A stretch of DNA of 64,000 nt from Alcaligenes aquatilis (GTDB taxonomy: Bacteria > Pseudomonadota > Gammaproteobacteria > Burkholderiales > Burkholderiaceae_B): positions 496,001 to 560,000 of the forward strand of contig NZ_CP022390.1 of NCBI RefSeq assembly GCF_003076515.1, in the 5' to 3' direction. The translations under genes were made by a program, and so were the position numbers. The notes under the pieces were generated by a model that was not told where the DNA came from, searched no databases, and saw nothing but the letters and a program-made list of their open reading frames with translations. Positions 42,861-52,369 of the stretch are shown in pieces (positions within the stretch are counted from its first letter, which is position 1; each line of letters starts with the position of its first letter).

Positions 42861-43367
42861 TCAGTCAGGTACGTAATGGTGCAATCGTTCATGGAGGTGA
42901 CGCAAGGCACGAGTCATGTATTTTTCCACCATGCTGCGGGAAAGCGCCATGTCCTGGGCAATTTCAGTATGGGTCCAGCCCTCCAGGCGGTGTTTGATGT
43001 AGACCTCTCGGCATTTAGGGGGCAAGTCGGCCAGCGCGCTCACCAGAGCGTCGGCCAGTTGTTCAAATTGGGCGTGGCTGTCGGCTCCGGCCTGGCGGGG
43101 ATGCTCGGTATCGCTCAGTTCGTCCAAGGGCAAAACAGTCAGGACGGTTTGGTGGCGATGGCGGCTGATCAGACGGTTGCTGGTGCCTCGTGCCAGATAG
43201 GCCCGTGGGTTGTCGATCAAGGCGGTGTTGTTTTCCAGCATGCCTACTACGGTGTCGTGCATGGCATCTTCCGCATCTTCCCGGCTCTCGGCCTTGCGCC
43301 GCCATAGGCCAAACAGCTCGCTATACGAGGCGAGCCAGGCTTTTCTGGGACGTGAAGGGTGAGACAT
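42861..43367 (-). CDS. FecI-type ECF sigma factor (second locus)
   Basis: A 168-residue ECF sigma factor. Region 2 covers about residues 10-80 (SYSELFGLWRRK, EDAMHDTVVGML) and region 4 about 105-165, with recognition helix ALSRSMVEKYMTRAL. First gene of the fecI-fecR-receptor set, preceded by a Fur-box-like site. It should activate the siderophore receptor gene downstream. Confidence 0.93.
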   Translation of the reverse strand: MSHPSRPRKAWLASYSELFGLWRRKAESREDAEDAMHDTVVGMLENNTALIDNPRAYLARGTSNRLISRHRHQTVLTVLPLDELSDTEHPRQAGADSHAQFEQLADALVSALADLPPKCREVYIKHRLEGWTHTEIAQDMALSRSMVEKYMTRALRHLHERLHHYVPD

Positions 43368-43404
43368 GGAGCGACTTAGCAGAGCAGGCAGAAAAAAGAA
43401 TAGT

Positions 43405-43427
43405 GAATAATAACAATAATTCTCATT
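43405..43427 (-). promoter_or_regulatory. Fur-box-like site before the second fecI
   Basis: AATAATAACAATAATTCTCATT; read on the minus strand it is AATGAGAATTATTGTTATTATT, close to the Fur consensus. It is about 40 bases before the sigma-factor start. Confidence 0.75.
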
Positions 43428-43562
43428 CAGGTTTTCTTATTCAAGCTGTCTGTGTACTTTCCTCTGACTGGCAGGGTCTTGGGGGCAAGCTGCCCGTACA
43501 GAGCGGCTTGGTCTAAAATCGGTCGATCTTGATATCTTCTCCCTTTGAATTCCGAGGTTTTC

Positions 43563-44696
43563 ATGTCTCAAACCAGCACCCCCGTTGATCCGGACGGCCT
43601 GCTTGAATATTCGGTGGTCTACACCGACCGTGCCTTGAACCATATGTCCAAGACCTTCCAGGAAGTGATGCGCGAAATCTCTCGCACGCTCAAGCAGGTC
43701 TATCAGGCGCATTCGGCTATTGTGGTGCCGGGCAGTGGCTCGTTTGGTATGGAAGCGGTAGCCCGTCAGTTTGCAACGGACCGCAAGTGCTTGGTGATAC
43801 GCAATGGCTGGTTCAGCTACCGCTGGACTCAGATTTTTGACATGGGTTCCATCCCTGCCAGCACCACGGTTCTGAAGGCCCGCCCGATTGAGCAAGGCAA
43901 GCAGGCTGCTTATGCGCCTGCTCCTATCGAAGAAGTGGTCGCTGCGATTCAGGCTGAAAAACCGGACTTGGTCTTTGCCCCGCATGTGGAAACCGCTTCC
44001 GGCATTATGTTGCCCGATGACTATATGCGTCAGGTGGCGGATGCCGTGCATGCGGTGGGTGGTCTGTTTGTGCTGGACTGTATTGCATCGGGCACCGTGT
44101 GGGTGGATATGAAGGAGGTGGGCGTGGACGTGCTGATCAGTGCTCCACAAAAAGGGTGGACCGGTTCGGCATGTTGCGGCTTGGTGATGCTAAGTGAGCG
44201 TGCTCGCCAGCACATTGAAACCACGACCAGCACCAGCTTTGCCTGCGATCTGCGCAAGTGGCTGCAGATCATGGAAACGTATGAGAATGGGGCGCATGCT
44301 TACCACGCGACCCTGCCAACCGATTCCTTGAAGGTGCTGCAAGAAGCGATGGCCGAGACAGAAGCCTTGGGTTTTGACTGGATCCGTAATCGTCAATTGG
44401 AGCTGGGCCGCAAGGTGCGTGCCTTGCTGAGCGAACATGGTTTCCGCAGCGTGGCCGCACCGGGTTTTGAAGCGCCGGGCGTGGTGGTGTGTTACACCAC
44501 GGACGACGGGATTCATTCGGCTGCGAAGTTTGCCAAGGCGGGCTTGCAAGCCGCCTCGGGCGTGCCTTTGCAATGTGATGAGCCTGCTGATTTCAAGACC
44601 TTCCGAATTGGTCTGTTTGGCCTAGACAAGCTGAACAATCTGGAACGCTCGGTGGAGCGTTTGGCCAAGGCGCTGGACGCGATTGAAGAACAGTAA
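43563..44696 (+). CDS. Class V PLP-dependent aminotransferase (alanine/serine-glyoxylate type)
   Basis: A 377-residue fold-type I aminotransferase. Start at 43563 (GAGG upstream) rather than 18 bases earlier. The PLP lysine is in ISAPQKGWTGSACCG (about residue 200), the Asp that holds the pyridine nitrogen in LFVLDCIASG, and the N-terminal VPGSGSFGMEA loop fits the alanine-glyoxylate/serine-glyoxylate/aminoethylphosphonate group. The substrate is not defined by sequence. Single gene ending in a strong terminator. Confidence 0.92.
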   Translation: MSQTSTPVDPDGLLEYSVVYTDRALNHMSKTFQEVMREISRTLKQVYQAHSAIVVPGSGSFGMEAVARQFATDRKCLVIRNGWFSYRWTQIFDMGSIPASTTVLKARPIEQGKQAAYAPAPIEEVVAAIQAEKPDLVFAPHVETASGIMLPDDYMRQVADAVHAVGGLFVLDCIASGTVWVDMKEVGVDVLISAPQKGWTGSACCGLVMLSERARQHIETTTSTSFACDLRKWLQIMETYENGAHAYHATLPTDSLKVLQEAMAETEALGFDWIRNRQLELGRKVRALLSEHGFRSVAAPGFEAPGVVVCYTTDDGIHSAAKFAKAGLQAASGVPLQCDEPADFKTFRIGLFGLDKLNNLERSVERLAKALDAIEEQ

Positions 44697-44719
44697 GTTG
44701 CCCTGGCAATTGCATCAAT

Positions 44720-44750
44720 AAAAGGGAGCCTTGAGTGGCTCCCTTTTTTA
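44720..44750 (+). terminator. Intrinsic terminator after the aminotransferase gene
   Basis: Stem AAAGGGAGCC / GGCTCCCTTT with a short loop and a T run. The rest of the gap to 44978 shows nothing recognisable. Confidence 0.92.
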
Positions 44751-44978
44751 TGGTGGATGACTCGTCCTGAATTCCGTTGGCACTTTTTCCCTCTATCGAC
44801 GGAGCGTCAATTAGGACAAGAAATCCGGCCTGGCCAACGCGATTACAGCCTGGCTTTTACACTGCGTGTGATCGCATAAGTTGAACGAGGCGAGCTGATG
44901 CGCTTGTAAGCGGGGGAGAGCGAAACAGGGCGAGAGAAAACTGGAGCTGTGATTGCGAGATTGCGTAGTCCGTCGTGC

Positions 44979-46460
44979 TCAGGGCTGTTTGGGAGCCTGG
45001 TTGAGTTCCCCCATGGCAAAAGCCAGATTCACAGAGCCAAGCAAACCGGCTGTGTGGGCGGCAGTTTGGGCTTCTTGGGCTCCCAACAAGCCCGTGTGTG
45101 CTTCGGTCAGCAAGGTCATGCCGGTCAGACCTTCCTTATAGGACTCCAGCGCACCTTGGTAGGTGATCTGGGCCGCTTCGACCAGGCTGGTGGCGGCTTG
45201 GTGAGATTCCAGTGCCGCTCGCAGCGCATCGGCGGCGATGATCATTTGCTTGTAGGCGTCCTGCTCGGTTTTGGCGACGCGCTCGCGAGCAGTGTCAGCG
45301 CGTAGTTGGGCTTCACGTACCTGTTTGTTGCGTAGTCCGGCATCGTAGAGCGGAATACTGAGTGCCAGCACGGCTCCTCGGGAGGAGGATTGCGGGCTGA
45401 CTTCGGGCAGGCTGCCTACGCTTAATGAACCCATGCGTTTGGAAATAAAACCCATCAAGGCCAGCTTGGGCATGAAACTGGCTTCGGCGGAATCTATGCC
45501 GGCCAGACTGGCCTGATGGGCCGCTTGCAGGGCCTGCACATCGGGCCGCTGGGCGATGGCTTTTTTCAGCGTGTCATTACCGGGGATGTCCAGTTCATCG
45601 GGTAGGGGATGGGCGGTACTGTCGGCCACGTTCAGCTCTGTGTCGGGGGACAGGCCAATCGCACCCAGCAAGGTTTGGTAAGACTGACGTGTCAGGGTGC
45701 TGGCGTTGACATGGTGCAGACGGGCTTGGGCTTTTAGTTGCCGTGCCTGAGCCACTTCAATCTGGGTACCCAGCCCATTGCGTTGTCGCTCCAGGGCGAT
45801 GTCTTCAATCAGGGCGGCATTTTTCAGGCCCTGAGCCGAGATTTGTGCCCGCTGGCGGGCCGAGTTGTAGTTGAAGTAACTGATGGACACCTCGGCAATC
45901 ACGGCTTGATGCACGCCACTGAAAGTAATGCGGCTGGCCATGGCCAGCTTGTCGGCGGCCTCTTGCAAGGCAGCGCGTTTGCCAAAGTCAAAGAGCAACC
46001 ATTTCAAGGTCAGGGACGGGACGGCTCCGCTTAAATGCGTGTCGTAGTCCACATCGACCTCTCTGCCTAGAATATGTACGCTGCTGTCGCGGTCGCTGCG
46101 CATATAGCCGCCCACGACACTGGCAGAGATCAAGGGCAGGTAGGTGCTTTCTACCATGCCGGCGGCTTGGGCTGCTTGTTGAGCCTCACCCCAGGCAATG
46201 CGGGTGCTGGGGTTCAGGCGTTGGGCCAGGTCGATCAGTTCAGGCAGGCTGTATTCATGATTGGCCCGCACATGGGGAGCGGGCTGGCTTTGATCGGGGC
46301 CGCTGTACTCGGCCAATGTCAGGCGGGGTGGCTGCGGCGCATCCTGCTCGGGTAGGGACTGGGTCATGGACTTACGATCGGGCGCAGCGCAAGCGGCCAG
46401 CGTAAGGGCAGCCATGACTGCCAAGGTAAGACGCACTGCAGGAGCACAAGACATAGACAT
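44979..46460 (-). CDS. TolC/NodT-type outer-membrane efflux lipoprotein
   Basis: A 493-residue outer-membrane factor. The signal peptide ends in the lipobox LAAC (Cys24). Two TolC-repeat halves are seen, starting near YSLPELIDLAQRLNP and at the NDTLKKAIAQRPDVQALQ block, with long heptad coils typical of the periplasmic tunnel. Probable partner of the ytcA-mdtN-mdtO-like genes at 49003-52052, which lack their own outer-membrane factor; in E. coli the equivalent mdtP is in the same operon. Five bases downstream of marC on the same strand. Confidence 0.92.
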   Translation of the reverse strand: MSMSCAPAVRLTLAVMAALTLAACAAPDRKSMTQSLPEQDAPQPPRLTLAEYSGPDQSQPAPHVRANHEYSLPELIDLAQRLNPSTRIAWGEAQQAAQAAGMVESTYLPLISASVVGGYMRSDRDSSVHILGREVDVDYDTHLSGAVPSLTLKWLLFDFGKRAALQEAADKLAMASRITFSGVHQAVIAEVSISYFNYNSARQRAQISAQGLKNAALIEDIALERQRNGLGTQIEVAQARQLKAQARLHHVNASTLTRQSYQTLLGAIGLSPDTELNVADSTAHPLPDELDIPGNDTLKKAIAQRPDVQALQAAHQASLAGIDSAEASFMPKLALMGFISKRMGSLSVGSLPEVSPQSSSRGAVLALSIPLYDAGLRNKQVREAQLRADTARERVAKTEQDAYKQMIIAADALRAALESHQAATSLVEAAQITYQGALESYKEGLTGMTLLTEAHTGLLGAQEAQTAAHTAGLLGSVNLAFAMGELNQAPKQP

Positions 46461-46464
46461 AAAT

Positions 46465-47157
46465 TCAGGATGCGGCAGAATGAGTCAGCAGCGTAGCAGC
46501 ATACTGCTGTCCGCCTTCCAGAACGAGCTGTACCGCCATGCAAACCAGCAAAAAACCCATGATGCGTGAGATGGCATCGACGCCATTATGTCCGATCACG
46601 CGCACGATGCTCAGCGAGGAGCGCAGGCAAATGAAGAAGATCAAGCCGATCAGCAGGGCCAGAATAAGGGGCGTTGCCACCAACACCCATTCAGCATAGT
46701 GTTCGCGCATGCCTGCCATTTTGGAGGAAGCACTAATGACCAGAGCCATGGTGCCGGGGCCCACGGTAGAGGGCAAGGTCAGTGGGACAAACGCGATATT
46801 GTCGTGGGCGGCCGTATTTTGATCCGCTGCTTTGGAGACGACCTCGCTGACAGACGGGGGGAACAGCATGCGAAAGCCGATATAGGCCACAATCAGCCCG
46901 CCTGCGATACGCATATCCACCATGGAGATGCCCAGGGCCGAGGTGATCCACAAACCTGCGTAATAGGTAATCAGCAAAGCAAGAATGACATACAACGTCG
47001 CTTGGCGCAGTTGCTGCTTCTTTTCTTGCGCGCTCAGGGTTTCGCCCAGAGACAGGTACATCACCATGGAGGTCAAGGGATTGGCCATGGGCAGCAAAAA
47101 CGCCAGCCCCAGACCGATCAATTTGAACAACTGCATCAATTCGTTTGGCATGGACAT
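46465..47157 (-). CDS. marC: MarC-family integral membrane protein
   Basis: A 230-residue six-helix protein of the MarC (UPF0056) family. Typical motifs are LLPMANPLTSMVMYLSL near the start and FVPLTLPSTVGPGTMALVIS in the middle. The name came from the mar locus, but no transport or resistance role has been established for the family. It lies between the amidohydrolase gene (16 bases) and the efflux lipoprotein gene (four bases), so the three may share a transcript. Confidence 0.94.
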   Translation of the reverse strand: MSMPNELMQLFKLIGLGLAFLLPMANPLTSMVMYLSLGETLSAQEKKQQLRQATLYVILALLITYYAGLWITSALGISMVDMRIAGGLIVAYIGFRMLFPPSVSEVVSKAADQNTAAHDNIAFVPLTLPSTVGPGTMALVISASSKMAGMREHYAEWVLVATPLILALLIGLIFFICLRSSLSIVRVIGHNGVDAISRIMGFLLVCMAVQLVLEGGQQYAATLLTHSAAS

Positions 47158-47173
47158 TCCTAGAGGATGGGGG

Positions 47174-48646
47174 TCAGACGGGTAGAGCGTTCTTGTATAG
47201 CTTGCCGTCCTTGATGATCAGCAGCAGGTTCTGCTCGGGCTGCTCCAGAAAGCTCAGGCTTTGCTCGGGTTCACCATCGATCAGCAGCAAGTCGGCCAAA
47301 GCACCGGGGCGGATTACGCCCAATTCGCCGTCATAGGCTTGTCGCAAGCCCGACAGTTGCAGCAGTCGGCCATTGTCGCCGGTGGCCATTTTCAGCACTT
47401 TGAGCGGATCGTAAAAACGGGTCAGCTTGGACAGCATGCGGCCCTGGTGGGGCAGGTGGGCGGGGGTGAACAGAATGTCGGTGCCCCAGGCGGTCTGGAT
47501 CTGGTACTTGTCTGCCAGCTCGTAGGCACGCACGGTGCCCACGGCCACTTGTTGCTGCTTGGCTTTGCTGCGCGGGTCGTGCTGAACGTTGGCATCCTCA
47601 TCAGCCAAAAAGGGTTGCAGGCTCCACCACACGCCTTCGCCTGCCATCATGCGGGCGGTTTCCTCGTCCGCAAGCTGGCCGTGTTCGATGGATTTCACGC
47701 CTGCCTTGATGGCACGTTGGATGCCACGGGCGCAATACACGTGCACCATCACGTAAGTCCCCCAGTCGCTAGCGGCGCCCACGGCGGCGCGCAGTTCTGC
47801 ATCGCTAAATTGCAGCCCTTCCAGCGGATCGTACAAGGAGGTAACACCGCCCCCGGCCATCAGCTTGATCTGGCTGGCGCCGAGCATGAGTTGCTCACGA
47901 GCGCGGCGCAGAACTTGATCGGCTCCATCGGCAATGCAGGTGACACCGGCTCGTTCCGTGTGGCTTAGCTCGCCCTCGGCGCGTGGGACTTCGTAGCGCA
48001 TCCGGAAGTCCGCGTGGCCGCCCGTTTGCGCAATCATGGCACCACTGGGATAGATGCGCGGGCCATGCAGCAAGCCCATATCAATACCGCGCTTCAAAGA
48101 GAAGCTGGGGCCACCGGCATCACGAACCGTGGTAAAGCCGCGCAGCAAGGTGCGCTCGGCTTCTTTGCTGGCAATCAAATGCAGGTCGGCTGGATCAGCC
48201 ATCATGGCCGTCATCTGGTCGACAGCGCACAACAAACTATGCCAGTGGGCATCGATCAGGCCGGGCATCAGGACTTTGTTCTGGCAGTCCATGACCGTGG
48301 CGTCGGCCGGAATCTCGGCAATGGGCATGACAGCGGTAATGCGACCCTGGTCAATCTGGACGGCCAGTCCTTTTTTCAGCTCAGTCGTTTCACCATCAAA
48401 CAGGCGCAGATTGCTCAGAATCAGTTTGGGAGCCAGGGTGATGGGCTTTTGATCCAGTGCATTATGGGATTGAAAGGCCGGGCCTGCGGGAGCCGCGTTT
48501 GGTGCAAAACTGGCCGAGGCGCTTAAACGCGTGTGAATGAAGGGGATGGAAGGGTGCGCGCAAACGCAGGCTGGTACACCGTGGCGATAGGCCTGGCGTT
48601 GCTGGCGCAGGGCAGGGGACTGTCCCAGGTAAGAGTGAGTCTGCAT
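47174..48646 (-). CDS. Metal-dependent amidohydrolase (imidazolonepropionase/prolidase-like)
   Basis: A 490-residue amidohydrolase-superfamily enzyme. Start at 48646, with AGGA five bases upstream. Metal ligands are visible as DAHWH, the bridging Lys in IKLMAGGG, His in VHVYCARGI, His in KSIEHGQL and Asp in AWGTDILF. The C-terminal beta-sandwich ends in ADLLLIDGEP. This branch contains Xaa-Pro dipeptidases, imidazolonepropionases and ochratoxinase-type amidases, so a cyclic amide, carbamate or dipeptide substrate is likely. About 70 residues before the first beta strand have no counterpart in typical members; an internal start cannot be excluded. Confidence 0.9.
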   Translation of the reverse strand: MQTHSYLGQSPALRQQRQAYRHGVPACVCAHPSIPFIHTRLSASASFAPNAAPAGPAFQSHNALDQKPITLAPKLILSNLRLFDGETTELKKGLAVQIDQGRITAVMPIAEIPADATVMDCQNKVLMPGLIDAHWHSLLCAVDQMTAMMADPADLHLIASKEAERTLLRGFTTVRDAGGPSFSLKRGIDMGLLHGPRIYPSGAMIAQTGGHADFRMRYEVPRAEGELSHTERAGVTCIADGADQVLRRAREQLMLGASQIKLMAGGGVTSLYDPLEGLQFSDAELRAAVGAASDWGTYVMVHVYCARGIQRAIKAGVKSIEHGQLADEETARMMAGEGVWWSLQPFLADEDANVQHDPRSKAKQQQVAVGTVRAYELADKYQIQTAWGTDILFTPAHLPHQGRMLSKLTRFYDPLKVLKMATGDNGRLLQLSGLRQAYDGELGVIRPGALADLLLIDGEPEQSLSFLEQPEQNLLLIIKDGKLYKNALPV

Positions 48647-49002
48647 GGCGTCCTGAAAAATCAAAAAAGCATGAAAGAAGGAGGGCGGACTTAAGACATA
48701 TGCAATTCGACCAGGTCTAACAAGCGGACCCGTTCGCGAGCATTTTCATCGGATATTTGGTGTGTACGGGCTAAAGTGTAAACGGCCTTACCTCGTCCAT
48801 AGCAACTCGGCATACATGATGGCTGTCATTGAGACCCTAGCAGAAAATGGTTGGTCACTATACGCGTAAAAATGCGAGGTACACAGGGATCTAATTGGGC
48901 AGGAATAAATGGAATGGGTTTGAAAGGGCTCAGGTACAATTCTTCGCAGCGATCAGGGCAGCCTATGCAGATCGTATTAAAAACAATCGGGAGATGCCAC
49001 GC
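48647..49002. other. Intergenic region between divergent amidohydrolase and ytcA-like genes
   Basis: About 355 bases. It must contain both promoters. No repeat, hairpin with T run or convincing small gene was recognised; the frame that extends the ytcA-like gene upstream from 48895 lacks a leader and ribosome site. Confidence 0.55.
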
Positions 49003-49257
49003 ATGCGTGCGCTAATAGCCGCTCTGGCCGCCTTGCCCTTGCTGGGGGGATGTTCTCTTGCACCGTCGGTCTCTCTGGCGGGCTCGTACTTTCCTGCCTG
49101 GCTGGTGTGCGTGTTGGGCGCCTTGCTACTGACTTTACTGATTCGTTGGGGGCTGATTCGCGCAGGTGTGGATGATGCCCTGCCCATGCGTTTGCCTGTC
49201 TATGCCTGCCTGACGCTAGCCCTGACCTTTGCCGCACTTCTTCTTTTTTTCGAGTGA
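49003..49257 (+). CDS. ytcA: YtcA-like small membrane lipoprotein
   Basis: An 84-residue protein with a signal sequence ending in the lipobox LLGGC and two further membrane helices (about residues 28-48 and 60-80), matching YtcA, the small first gene of the ytcA-mdtN-mdtO-mdtP operon of E. coli. The ATG at 49003 is chosen because CGGGAG lies nine bases upstream; ATG 48994 is an alternative. Function unknown; presumed accessory to the pump. Seven bases before the mdtN-like gene. Confidence 0.82.
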   Translation: MRALIAALAALPLLGGCSLAPSVSLAGSYFPAWLVCVLGALLLTLLIRWGLIRAGVDDALPMRLPVYACLTLALTFAALLLFFE

Positions 49258-49264
49258 CTGAGCC

Positions 49265-50314
49265 ATGACCCAGGCACAGAAATCTTCTTCCCGTAAAGGC
49301 GCTGCCCGCCTGCTGAGTGTGCTGATTGTTGTCGCCGCCCTTGTCTTGGCCTGGTGGTATTGGCAGCGATCTGCCAACAACCCCTTGTCCGAAGATGCGG
49401 TGGTGGGTGCCGATGTCGTGCATATCTCCAGCTCCTTGCCAGGGCGAATTGAGCGCATGGTGGTGCGTGACGGCCAGTTCGTTCACCGCGATGAATTGCT
49501 CTTTACCGTGGACCCGGTGTTTTATCAGTTGCGTCTGGAGCAAGCCCAGGCTGAACTGGCGCTGGCCCAGGCGACGCTGGACATGAAACAGCGTGCCGTG
49601 CGTGCAGAAGGGCATAACGCTGTGATTGCGGATGATCAGATTACGCGTGCAAAAACCAATTTGGCGATGGCTGCTCAAAGCCAGCGCCGATTGGCTAATC
49701 TGGCGGCCAAGGGCTATGTGTCCCAACAGCAATTGGATGAGGCCAATACCTTGTTGCGCGATGCGCAAGTCACCTTGAAACAGGCCACCGAGCAATCGGG
49801 TGCGGCTCAGGCGCTGGTCGGCAACACGCAAGCAGAAGAAGCGATGGTGCAGGCGCGCCAAGCAGGGCTGGCGATGGCCCAGCGGGATCTGGAGCATACC
49901 CAGGTGAAGGCACCCCACAATGGTCGTATCGTGGGTTTGCGTATCGGGTCGGGGGAGCATCTGCTGCCGGGCACGTCTGTCTTTACCTTGCTGGATACGG
50001 ACTCCTGGTATGTGACGGGCATGTACCGGGAAACGGATCTGAAAGAGATCAAACCGGGCACGTGCGCCACCGTGTATGTGTTGTCTGATCCTTCGCGCAA
50101 GCTCTCGGGCAAGGTGGAGGAAATTGGTTGGGGCGTCAGCAGCCAGGAACAGATCAATCTACCGCGCAGCCTGCCGTATATTCAAAAATCCATGAACTGG
50201 GTGCGGGTAGCACAACGTTTTCCGGTGCGTATCCGCCTGGATGCCCCGCCCGAGGATTTGATGCGTATGGGGGCCTCGGCCACCACGATTATTCATCGCG
50301 ATGGCAACTGCTAA
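49265..50314 (+). CDS. mdtN: Efflux membrane-fusion protein (MdtN/HlyD type)
   Basis: A 349-residue periplasmic adaptor. One N-terminal helix (about residues 13-33), then a biotinyl-lipoyl half domain (VVHISSSLPGRIERMVVRDG), a coiled-coil hairpin of about 110 residues, the second lipoyl half (QVKAPHNGRIVGLRIGSG) and a beta barrel. The organisation matches MdtN. It bridges the inner-membrane MdtO-like protein and an outer-membrane channel. Its last 14 bases overlap the mdtO-like gene. Confidence 0.9.
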   Translation: MTQAQKSSSRKGAARLLSVLIVVAALVLAWWYWQRSANNPLSEDAVVGADVVHISSSLPGRIERMVVRDGQFVHRDELLFTVDPVFYQLRLEQAQAELALAQATLDMKQRAVRAEGHNAVIADDQITRAKTNLAMAAQSQRRLANLAAKGYVSQQQLDEANTLLRDAQVTLKQATEQSGAAQALVGNTQAEEAMVQARQAGLAMAQRDLEHTQVKAPHNGRIVGLRIGSGEHLLPGTSVFTLLDTDSWYVTGMYRETDLKEIKPGTCATVYVLSDPSRKLSGKVEEIGWGVSSQEQINLPRSLPYIQKSMNWVRVAQRFPVRIRLDAPPEDLMRMGASATTIIHRDGNC

Positions 50315-52052
50315 GACTGGTTTGTCGGGGCTGGCTCGGCTGGTCTGGCAAGACTTGCAGCCCACCCCTGGCCGTCTGGCGCAAAGCTGGCGAGTGGCCG
50401 TGCTGTGCGCCTTGATGGTGCTGCTGGCCATGAATTACGGCATTCCCGAATCTGCGGTCAGTTGTTTTGTCATCTTCTTTGTGATGAAGTCCGACGCCGG
50501 GGAAAGCTCGGTACTGGCGTTGGCCCTGGTGGTGCTGGTGTCTCTGGTGGTGCTGCTGCTGATACCACTGATCCAGGTCACGATTCAGTATCCGGCCTGG
50601 CGTTTGCTGGCCATGGTGCTGACGTCCTTTGTGCTGCTGTTTTTAGGGGTAGCCAGCAAGCTGGGCCCTTTGGGCGGCATTATCGCTTTGGTGATCGCCT
50701 TTGTGCTGACCTTGCTGGGCTATGTGCCTTTTGGCGAAATTGCGACCCGTGCGGTGCTGTATGCCTGGCTGATGACCTTCGCCCCCATGGGCTTGGTGCT
50801 GATCTTCAATCTGTGCTTTGGTTTGTATCCGCACAAGGTGTTGCGCCGTGAGCTGGCAGCGCGTTTGCGTTTGGCGGCTCAGGGTTTGACGGGGCAGGCA
50901 GACACGCAGGATTTGTGGGACGAGCTGGCCTTGGGCGTTAGCGCACAACAAAAACGACTGGGCTGGATACGGCTGTTTCATTTGCGGCCCACACACGAGC
51001 AGGCGGACCTGGATCAGGCCATTTTGAACAGTTATCGCGCCTTGCTGGCCGTGGCCGTTTTGCGCGATCAGCATCTGGATAATGAGCAGGCCACCGCTTT
51101 TGCCCAGATTTGCGGGCGCAGTGCACAGGATATTGAACAAGGCCGCTTGCCGCAGATGGATGATCTGCCCGAACTGCCGGCGTCCAGCTCCTTGGCGATA
51201 CAAGACTTACGAGATGCTTTGCTGGCTTTGTCGGGGGCGGTGTCCATTGGCAAAGCGGACCCGGAGCATGGCTCTTTCATGGTGCCTGATGCCTTCACCA
51301 ATCCCGTGTACCAGCACCATGCCTTGAAGGCAACAGCGGCCGCCGTGCTGTGTTATCTGATCTACAGCGCGGCAGACTGGCAGGGTATTCATACCGCCAT
51401 GATTACCTGCTATGTGGCGGCCTTGGGTTCTACCGGGGAAACTGTGCACAAGCTGGCTTTGCGGATTGTGGGCTGTTTGCTGGGGGCGGCGCTGGGATTT
51501 ATCACCATCCTGTTCGTGATGCCGCATTTGCTCGATATTGGTGGCCTGATGGTCGTCGTGTTCCTGGTTTCCTTGCTGGGAGCCTGGGTGTTTTATGGCC
51601 CAGAGCGTATTTCCTATGCCGGCATTCAAATTGCCTTTGCCTTTTATCTGGTGACTTTACAAGGCTTTGGCCCTAGCTTCGATCTGGATTCGGCTCGTGA
51701 TCGTGTGATCGGTATTTTGCTGGGCAATGCGGTCATGTACGTGATGTTTACCCAAATCTGGCCTGTCAGTATTGCCGGTTCGGTGCGTCAGCGTTTGGCC
51801 AAGGCCTCTGATAGCTTGATGGGCTTGGCGGCGTTGTGGCAGGAGCGCCCGGCTCAGGCCGTGCAGCAGTCGGCCAGTGTGGCCCAGGAGCTGTCGGCGG
51901 CAAAATATGGATTGGCCTTGATGCAGTTGGAGCCGGCGCGTTTGCGGCCTGACGAGCAGCAGGCCCAGGACATGCAATCCCAATGGCAGACGCTGCGCCA
52001 GCAGTTCATCACTCAGGCCTATATGCCTGTGTCCAGCCACCCAAGCGATTGA
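50301..52052 (+). CDS. mdtO: FUSC-family efflux inner-membrane protein (MdtO type)
   Basis: A 583-residue fusaric-acid-resistance-like protein with two membrane blocks of about five to six helices each (about residues 30-175 and 345-480) around a cytoplasmic helical domain. The second block begins HALKATAAAVLCYLIYSAADWQGIHTAMITCYV, typical of FUSC proteins. With the MdtN-like adaptor it should export small aromatic or sulfa-type compounds. No mdtP follows; the TolC-type gene at 44979-46460 is the nearest candidate. Confidence 0.9.
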   Translation: MATAKTGLSGLARLVWQDLQPTPGRLAQSWRVAVLCALMVLLAMNYGIPESAVSCFVIFFVMKSDAGESSVLALALVVLVSLVVLLLIPLIQVTIQYPAWRLLAMVLTSFVLLFLGVASKLGPLGGIIALVIAFVLTLLGYVPFGEIATRAVLYAWLMTFAPMGLVLIFNLCFGLYPHKVLRRELAARLRLAAQGLTGQADTQDLWDELALGVSAQQKRLGWIRLFHLRPTHEQADLDQAILNSYRALLAVAVLRDQHLDNEQATAFAQICGRSAQDIEQGRLPQMDDLPELPASSSLAIQDLRDALLALSGAVSIGKADPEHGSFMVPDAFTNPVYQHHALKATAAAVLCYLIYSAADWQGIHTAMITCYVAALGSTGETVHKLALRIVGCLLGAALGFITILFVMPHLLDIGGLMVVVFLVSLLGAWVFYGPERISYAGIQIAFAFYLVTLQGFGPSFDLDSARDRVIGILLGNAVMYVMFTQIWPVSIAGSVRQRLAKASDSLMGLAALWQERPAQAVQQSASVAQELSAAKYGLALMQLEPARLRPDEQQAQDMQSQWQTLRQQFITQAYMPVSSHPSD

Positions 52053-52369
52053 TAACCCTCATTACCTAGAGGTGATTTTCCTGTCTTTGACGGCTCGTAG
52101 AATGGGCCTCACTTCCCATTCTCGGGATTAAAAGAAGCGCCGCAAAGGCCTCGGTTCGGTCGGAGACACCCCCGTATACCTTTTTCTTCCTCGTCCATGT
52201 CTGCATTTTGTTGCGGGCAGGGCAGGACTCGTCTTTGCTCGGTACTTCCTTTGATTCAGTTTGTGTGAAGCCTCTCGCCCTTCTTGGGGCTGGGACTGTC
52301 CATTACTGATTCCTGATGACGGCAACGCACCGTTTCAGACATCACAATACTGATAAAGGAGCATGAAGT
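52053..52369 (+). other. Leader region of the purine permease gene
   Basis: A 317-base gap. A perfect hairpin AGAATGGG / CCCATTCT is at 52099-52122, followed by CGGGATTAAAAG, so it is not a normal terminator. The downstream half is long for a simple promoter region, and NCS2 permease genes are often riboswitch-controlled, but no known purine or xanthine aptamer was recognised. A clear ribosome site (AAAGGAG) precedes the ATG. Confidence 0.45.
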
